Positions 14,572 to 18,673 of a DNA stretch of 18,673 nt are shown here, in pieces (the first letter of the stretch is position 1; each line of letters starts with the position of its first letter). Source of the stretch: Lachnospiraceae bacterium UBA2860 (lineage in GTDB: Bacteria > Bacillota > Clostridia > Lachnospirales > Lachnospiraceae). Made by a program: the position numbers and the translations under genes. The stretch covers positions 1 through 18,673 of the forward strand of contig DEFE01000003.1 of assembly GCA_002350625.1 (NCBI GenBank). Direction: 5' to 3'. The notes under the pieces were generated by a model, which had not been told where the DNA came from, did not search any database, and worked only from the letters and a program-made list of their open reading frames with translations.

Positions 14572-15617
14572 CTTACTTTTCCTCCATATTTCTTGAGTGA
14601 TACTTCGATCAGTTTTTCACAGAGCGTGGGGTAGTCGATGCCGAGCGCGCCCGCCTCCTGCGGGATGAGGGACGTCGGCGTCATGCCGGGCAGCGTATTC
14701 GCCTCGAGGCAGTAGATCCTGCCGTCATGCTGCATCATAAAGTCCAGCCGCGCGTATCCCTCGAGGCAGAGCGCCTGATACCCGCGCACCGCATAGGAGC
14801 GGATGGTCTTCGCCACATCCCCCGGCAGGTCGGCCGGGCAGGTCTCCACCGTGGCGCCGGCCGTATACTTGTTCTTGTAATCGTAGAAGCCTTCCTTCGG
14901 CGCGATCTCGATCACGGGAAGCGCCTCCCCGTCGACCACGCCGACCGAGAACTCTCTCCCCTCGATGTACTCCTCGATGATGACCCTGTCTTCGTACAAA
15001 AATGCCGTCGAGAGTGATTCGTCAAACGCATTTGCGTCGTGCGCGATATACACGCCGACGGAGGATCCGCCGCAGCAGACCTTGACGACGACGGGGTATT
15101 TCAGCCCGTATTTTTCAAGCGGCTCGATCTTTTCTCCCTTCATGACGGAGATGCCTCTCGGCACAGGGATGCCCTGCGCCTTCAGCATGATCTTGGTGAT
15201 CCGCTTGTCCATCGCCATCGCGGAGCCTAAAGGGCCCGCACCGGTGTAGCGGATCCCGGACAGGTCAAAGGCCGCCTGGACCTTGCCGTCCTCTCCGTTC
15301 TGGCCGTGCAGCGCGAGGAAGACGATATCCGCCATCCGGCACAGCTTTATGACATTTGCGCCGAAGAAGGAGCGCGTGGGATTCGCCTTCGCCGACGCGA
15401 GCTGCTCGTCGCAGGCGTGGATTTTCTGAAGCGCCGCGTCTATATCGTAGTGTTCCGGGAAGGCGTCCATCAGCTGGACATATTCATCGCCGAAATAGAC
15501 GTCGAGAAGAATCGCGCGGTGTCCCTTCTCGCGGAGCGCGCGCACGACGCCCTCCCCCGATATGATCGAAATCTCGCGCTCCGTGGAGATGCCGCCGCAA
15601 AGTACTACGATTTTCAT
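14568..15617 (-). CDS. ddl: D-alanine--D-alanine ligase
   Basis: This 349-residue ATP-grasp enzyme joins two D-alanines for MurF. Seen here are CGGISTEREISIISG (7-21), LHGQNGEDG (103-111), the ATP-grasp KVCCGGSSVGV (179-189), EEYIEGREFSVGV (215-227), the omega-loop FYDYKNKY (244-251) and the metal-binding LEANTLPGMTPTSLIPQ near the end. The omega loop keeps the tyrosine pattern of D-Ala-D-Ala enzymes, so I see no sign of the D-lactate (vancomycin-resistant) type. GGAGG lies about 10 bases upstream, within the last codons of the ClC gene, whose stop is one base away. Confidence 0.96.
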   Translation of the reverse strand: MKIVVLCGGISTEREISIISGEGVVRALREKGHRAILLDVYFGDEYVQLMDAFPEHYDIDAALQKIHACDEQLASAKANPTRSFFGANVIKLCRMADIVFLALHGQNGEDGKVQAAFDLSGIRYTGAGPLGSAMAMDKRITKIMLKAQGIPVPRGISVMKGEKIEPLEKYGLKYPVVVKVCCGGSSVGVYIAHDANAFDESLSTAFLYEDRVIIEEYIEGREFSVGVVDGEALPVIEIAPKEGFYDYKNKYTAGATVETCPADLPGDVAKTIRSYAVRGYQALCLEGYARLDFMMQHDGRIYCLEANTLPGMTPTSLIPQEAGALGIDYPTLCEKLIEVSLKKYGGKVR

Positions 15618-15618
15618 G

Positions 15619-16923
15619 TTATTTCTGCCTCCGCTTAAAACTGATTTTTCTGATATGAGGATTGTGATTGGTTCTTACGTCTATGTACTCCGCCCTTGTC
15701 TTGGAGTACAGGATCCGCTGGCTTGAATAAAGGCCGTTGTAGCCGGAGCAGGCGTAGCTCACGATGGACGCCAGCGAAAAGAGCAGGATGCCCGATCCGC
15801 CGAAGACCTCGATCGCGAGGAAGACCGAGGCGATAACCGTATTCGTCACGCCCGCGAACATCGCCACGAGGCCGACCGCCGCCGCGAAGCCGGACGGCAG
15901 GCCGAGAAGCGGGCCGATGACCGCCCCGAAGGTCGCGCCGATGAAGAAGGTCGGCACGATCTCGCCGCCCTTGAAGCCCGCCTCCAGCGTGAGCGCCGTC
16001 ATGAGAATCTTCATGAGGAACGCATAGGGGACGACAGATCCGCCGCTGACGGCATTTTCGATGACTGCGCCGCCGGCGCCGTTGTAATCCCCGCTCCCCT
16101 CGATGAGCGTGATGGCGATGACGAGCCCCGCGCCGACAAGAATCCTGAGATACGGATTTACGAAGAACTTCCTGTAGAGTTCCCCGGCTCTGATCAGGAC
16201 CTCCGAGAACAGCACGGAGACGAGCCCGGTGAGGGCTGCGATCGCCATGACGCCCAGACAGACGGGGATCGTCATCTCCGGAGCGCTGACTTTAAAGCGA
16301 AAGGGCGCCGCGCCGAAGAAGCGCGAGATGTAGAGGCCCATGAGCGCGGCGAGGTAGCTCGGAAGAAGCGCCACCTCGTAGAAGCTGCCGACGCTGATAA
16401 ACAGGATCACAAACATGGCCGCCGAGAGCGGGGTCCCGAAGATCGCCGAGAAGAAGGCCGCCATGCCCGCCATTGTCGCCACCTTCATCTCATCGCGGTC
16501 CAGGTGCAGAAGGCGCCCGATGTTGTTGCCGATGCCGCCGCCGATCTGTAGCGCCGCTCCCTCGCGCCCGGCGCTGCCGCCGGTCAGATGCGTGAGGATG
16601 GTGCCGATGAAGATCGACGGGATGAGGCCGGCGGATATGGTGCCGCCCTCGCGCGCCGCGTCGATGACCGTGTTCGTCGAAGTTCCTTCCTGATGGAGCG
16701 AGCGGTAGATGAATACGATCAGAAGGCCGGCGGCAGGCATCGCAAAGAGCAGGAACGGATGCGCTGTTCTTAAGGTCTGCGCCGCCGCGACGCCGCGGTA
16801 AAACAGGGCGCCCACGAGGCCGCAGATGAGGCCGATCACGGCTGCCATAAAGCCCCATTTGACAAGATAAAACAGATAGTGCTTTACGTACTCGCCAAAG
16901 CTCATCTCCTGCCGGTTCTGCAT
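15619..16923 (-). CDS. ClC-family anion channel/transporter
   Basis: The 434-residue membrane protein has about ten or more hydrophobic helices along its whole length. The ClC motif GGSAGREGAALQ is at about 115-126, with the gating glutamate at Glu121, followed by GMAAFFSAIFGTPLSAAMFV and, later, GFKGGEIVPTFFIGATFGA. The first anion-site motif GSGIP is replaced by a GTSTNTVID segment (80-88), and the usual proline in GREGP is alanine. Ion preference is therefore unclear: chloride or fluoride exchange are both possible. I chose the ATG at 16923 because AGGAGG lies 6-7 bases upstream; an ATG seven codons earlier lacks that spacing. It is the first gene of the operon and has the only visible promoter region. 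Confidence 0.88.
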   Translation of the reverse strand: MQNRQEMSFGEYVKHYLFYLVKWGFMAAVIGLICGLVGALFYRGVAAAQTLRTAHPFLLFAMPAAGLLIVFIYRSLHQEGTSTNTVIDAAREGGTISAGLIPSIFIGTILTHLTGGSAGREGAALQIGGGIGNNIGRLLHLDRDEMKVATMAGMAAFFSAIFGTPLSAAMFVILFISVGSFYEVALLPSYLAALMGLYISRFFGAAPFRFKVSAPEMTIPVCLGVMAIAALTGLVSVLFSEVLIRAGELYRKFFVNPYLRILVGAGLVIAITLIEGSGDYNGAGGAVIENAVSGGSVVPYAFLMKILMTALTLEAGFKGGEIVPTFFIGATFGAVIGPLLGLPSGFAAAVGLVAMFAGVTNTVIASVFLAIEVFGGSGILLFSLASIVSYACSGYNGLYSSQRILYSKTRAEYIDVRTNHNPHIRKISFKRRQK

Positions 16924-16946
16924 GTCGCGCCTCCTGGTATTCACTC

Positions 16947-16996
16947 AGCCATAAATATACCACAAAATGGCTGTATATGCGAGTCTTGTATACAAG
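16947..16996 (-). promoter_or_regulatory. probable promoter region of the ClC-ddl-murF operon with palindrome
   Basis: On the minus strand TATATT (16959-16954) preceded by TGTGG is a fair -10, about 30 bases before the ATG. A recognisable -35 is lacking. AGCCAT (16947-16952) and ATGGCT (16967-16972) form an inverted repeat around it. CTTGTATACAAG (16985-16996) is a perfect 12-base palindrome about 26 bases upstream of the -10, near the -35 position, and could be an operator. No riboswitch consensus was recognised. Confidence 0.4.
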
Positions 16997-17051
16997 ATGT
17001 GCACAAGCCCTGTGCGCAGGCTGTCCGGGCTGCGCGCCATCTGAAAAGGAC

Positions 17052-17090
17052 AAAAAAGGACGGCGCCATTAGTTTATGACGTCGTCCTTT
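17052..17090 (-). terminator. intrinsic terminator of mscL
   Basis: On the minus strand AAAGGACG (17090-17083) pairs with CGTCCTTT (17062-17055). After one A-C mismatch the stem continues with CGTCAT/ATGGCG (one G-T pair) around a 6-base loop. A T-run follows. It lies 30 bases after the mscL stop and before the ClC operon promoter, so the two are separate units. Confidence 0.85.
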
Positions 17091-17119
17091 ATGATTACGC
17101 TGATGCGTCTGTATGAATC

Positions 17120-17527
17120 TTACTTGACTTCCGATGTGCAGTGCGGGCAGCGCGTCGCGTCGAGAGCGATCTCGGACTTGCAGAACGGGCAGATCTTTGT
17201 TGTCGGAGCTGCTTCTTCCGCCGGCTTTTCCGTGAGGGATCTCGCCTTGTTGAAGGCCTTGATGACGCCAAACAGCACGAGCGCAATAATGAGGAAGTTA
17301 ATGACTGCATTGATGAAATTGCCGATCATAATCGGGCCGAGCTTGAGCGAGCTGAAATCCGCGTTGCCGCCGATCATGCCGATGATCGGTGTGATGACGT
17401 CTTCGACGAGCGAGGAGACGATCGTTCCGAACGCACCGCCGATGATGACGCCGACGGCCATATCAAGGACGTTGCCCTTGGCAATAAACTCTTTGAATTC
17501 ACCGATGAATCCTTTACCGTCTGCCAT
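17120..17527 (-). CDS. mscL: large-conductance mechanosensitive channel with C-terminal zinc ribbon
   Basis: The 135-residue protein has the MscL N-terminus FKEFIAKGNVLDMAVGVIIGGAFG with TM1 (about 15-45) and TM2 (about 65-92, INFLIIALVLFGVIKAFN). MscL forms a homopentameric pore that opens on membrane tension and releases solutes during hypo-osmotic shock. After the usual charged linker (about 95-108) come two CxxC pairs, ICPFC (Cys113, Cys116) and CPHC (Cys127, Cys130). They form a zinc-ribbon-like knuckle in place of the usual C-terminal helical bundle. There is no frameshift, and the gene ends cleanly. It has its own likely promoter and a strong terminator. Confidence 0.95.
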   Translation of the reverse strand: MADGKGFIGEFKEFIAKGNVLDMAVGVIIGGAFGTIVSSLVEDVITPIIGMIGGNADFSSLKLGPIMIGNFINAVINFLIIALVLFGVIKAFNKARSLTEKPAEEAAPTTKICPFCKSEIALDATRCPHCTSEVK

Positions 17528-17586
17528 ACTTTACCCCTTTCTTAGAAAACAGATGATGAATATGTAAGATGATGCGATACACTGCT

Positions 17587-17592
17587 ATATTA
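17587..17592 (-). promoter_or_regulatory. possible extended -10 promoter of mscL
   Basis: On the minus strand TGTGCTAATAT gives an extended -10 (TAATAT at 17592-17587), about 60 bases before the mscL ATG. No good -35 is seen. An AAGGGG-type ribosome binding site (AAAGGGG) lies just before the ATG. The rest of the 114-base gap between mscL and the sulfhydrylase gene shows only a weak 5-base hairpin (TGCAG/CTGCA, about 17599-17617). Confidence 0.35.
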
Positions 17593-17641
17593 GCACAATG
17601 CAGTCCGGATTTCTGCACATATTTTGCTATTTTTTGACTTT

Positions 17642-18673
17642 TCAGCCGAGGGCTTCGGCGACGTCCGCGATCAGATCGTCCGTGTTCTCGAGGCCGCAGC
17701 TCATGCGGACGAGGTTGCCGGAAATGCCGCAGTCGATGAGCTCCTGCTCGGAGAGCTGCCGGTGTGTGGAGCTGGCCGGATGCAGGCAGCAGCTGCGCGC
17801 GTCGGCGACGTGTGTCTCGATCGCGAAGATTTTGAGGCGTCCCATGAAGGCTTCCGCTTCTTCTCTCCCGCCCTTCACGCCGAAGGAGACGACGCCGCAG
17901 GAGCCGCCGGGCAGGTACTTCATGGCGCGCTCGTAGTAGCGGTCGCCCGGGAGGGAGGGATAGCTCACCCACTCGACCTTCGGGCTGTCTTTCAGGAAGG
18001 TGGCGAGGGCAAGCCCGTTCGCGCAGTGCTGCTTCATGCGGCAGTGCAGGCTCTCGAGGCCGAGGTTCAGCAGGAAGGCGTTCTGCGGGCTCTGGATGGA
18101 GCCGAAGTCGCGCATGAGCTGGGCGGTCGCTTTGGTGATGAAGGCGCCTTCTTTGCCGAATTTTTCGGCGTAGGTGATGCCGTGATAGCTCTCGTCGGGG
18201 GTGGTGAGTCCCGGGAATTTGTCGGCGTGGGCCATCCAGTCGAATTTGCCGGAGTCGATGATCGCGCCGCCGACCGCGGCGCCGTGGCCGTCCATGTATT
18301 TGGTCGTGGAGTGGGTGACGATGTCGGCTCCGAATTCGAAGGGACGGCAGTTGACCGGGGTCGCGAAGGTGTTGTCGACGATGAGGGGCACGCCGTGATT
18401 GTGGGCGGCATTTGCGAATTTTTCAAAGTCGAGGACGGTGAGCGCGGGGTTCGCGATGGTCTCTCCGAATACGGCTTTTGTGTTCGGGCGGAAGGCGGCG
18501 TCTAGTTCTTCTTCCGTGCAGTCGGGGCTGACGAAGGTGAAGTCGATGCCCATTTTGCGCATGGTGACGTTGAAGAGGTTGAAGGTGCCGCCGTAGATGG
18601 TCGAGCAGGCGACGACGTGGTCTCCCTGCGACGCGATATTGAAGATGGCAAAGAAGTTGGCCGCCTGGCCGGA
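17642..18673 (-). CDS. metY: O-acetylhomoserine sulfhydrylase (aminocarboxypropyltransferase), 5' end missing
   Basis: The reading frame is open through the right edge, so the first part of the gene lies outside the window; 343 residues are visible of a usual length of about 425-430. The visible start SGQAANFFAIFNIA is an internal family motif. It is followed by STIYGGTFNLF, GETIANPALTVLDF, VDNTFATP and the PLP-lysine motif HSTTKYMDGHG (lysine codon near 18300). The C-terminus has DDLIADVAEAL. The enzyme is a cytosolic PLP protein making homocysteine from O-acetylhomoserine and sulfide. The length and the GTFNLF motif favour metY over metB/metC-type cystathionine enzymes. The methionine at 18562 is internal, not the start. 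Confidence 0.93.
   Translation of the reverse strand, partial: SGQAANFFAIFNIASQGDHVVACSTIYGGTFNLFNVTMRKMGIDFTFVSPDCTEEELDAAFRPNTKAVFGETIANPALTVLDFEKFANAAHNHGVPLIVDNTFATPVNCRPFEFGADIVTHSTTKYMDGHGAAVGGAIIDSGKFDWMAHADKFPGLTTPDESYHGITYAEKFGKEGAFITKATAQLMRDFGSIQSPQNAFLLNLGLESLHCRMKQHCANGLALATFLKDSPKVEWVSYPSLPGDRYYERAMKYLPGGSCGVVSFGVKGGREEAEAFMGRLKIFAIETHVADARSCCLHPASSTHRQLSEQELIDCGISGNLVRMSCGLENTDDLIADVAEALG

Noticed and set aside
14568..15617. Vancomycin-resistance-type D-Ala-D-Lac ligase
   Set aside because: The omega loop FYDYKNKY keeps the tyrosines of D-Ala-D-Ala ligases, and no vanH or vanX neighbours are present.
16924..17050. Fluoride riboswitch upstream of the ClC gene
   Set aside because: I looked for the GGNGATGG-type core and its pseudoknot on the minus strand and did not find it.
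17624..18505. Long open frame on the plus strand opposite the sulfhydrylase gene
   Set aside because: It is an antisense shadow of a gene with clear PLP-enzyme motifs; its composition is Gly/Ala/Val/Glu-biased without a fold signature.

Overview
The window looks like chromosome of a GC-rich member of the Clostridia, most likely a Lachnospiraceae. The reasons are a glgC-glgD pair, spoVG, an unusual long Prs, a dnaD/dnaC-like helicase-loading pair, strong AGGAGG-type ribosome binding sites and TATAAT-type promoters. It is mostly housekeeping DNA. I see no phage, insertion sequence, CRISPR array, rRNA or tRNA. Nearly every base from 3958 to the right end is coding, apart from short regulatory gaps.

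Layout. Positions 1-220 hold no credible gene. They hold what looks like a compact structured RNA with long-range helices and a pseudoknot (1-182), followed by a near-perfect palindromic hairpin (187-213). A promoter then drives a small unrecognised protein gene (331-795), which ends at a strong bidirectional terminator (800-850). From the other side that terminator closes a minus-strand unit glgC-glgD-spoVG (3625 to 874), whose promoter lies at about 3683-3711. A 332-base divergent region follows, with a promoter and a leader inverted repeat for murC (plus strand, 3958-5337). A second promoter region (5338-5538) leads into the plus-strand operon dnaD-like, dnaC-like ATPase, prs (5539-8747).

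The prs gene collides tail to tail, overlapping by 11 bases, with the end of a ten-gene minus-strand operon running from 16923 down to 8737. Its order is ClC transporter, ddl, murF, barnase-type lipoprotein, barstar-type inhibitor, plsC, ispE, GntR/FCD regulator, murI and a YwiB-like DUF1934 protein. Genes in it overlap by 4-14 bases or sit 1-35 bases apart. Farther right are mscL carrying a C-terminal zinc ribbon, with its own terminator, and the 3' part of an O-acetylhomoserine sulfhydrylase gene cut by the window edge.

How the genes work together. MurC, MurF, Ddl and MurI cover glutamate supply, L-alanine addition, D-Ala-D-Ala synthesis and its ligation to the UDP-MurNAc tripeptide. IspE feeds the isoprenoid carrier, and PlsC supplies membrane phosphatidic acid. 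The region is therefore a cell-envelope block with a DNA-replication/nucleotide block (DnaD, DnaC-like, Prs) and a glycogen block (GlgC, GlgD) beside it. The most unusual points are the pseudoknotted RNA candidate at the left edge, the membrane-anchored barnase with adjacent barstar inside the cell-wall operon, the MscL-zinc ribbon fusion and the divergent Prs.
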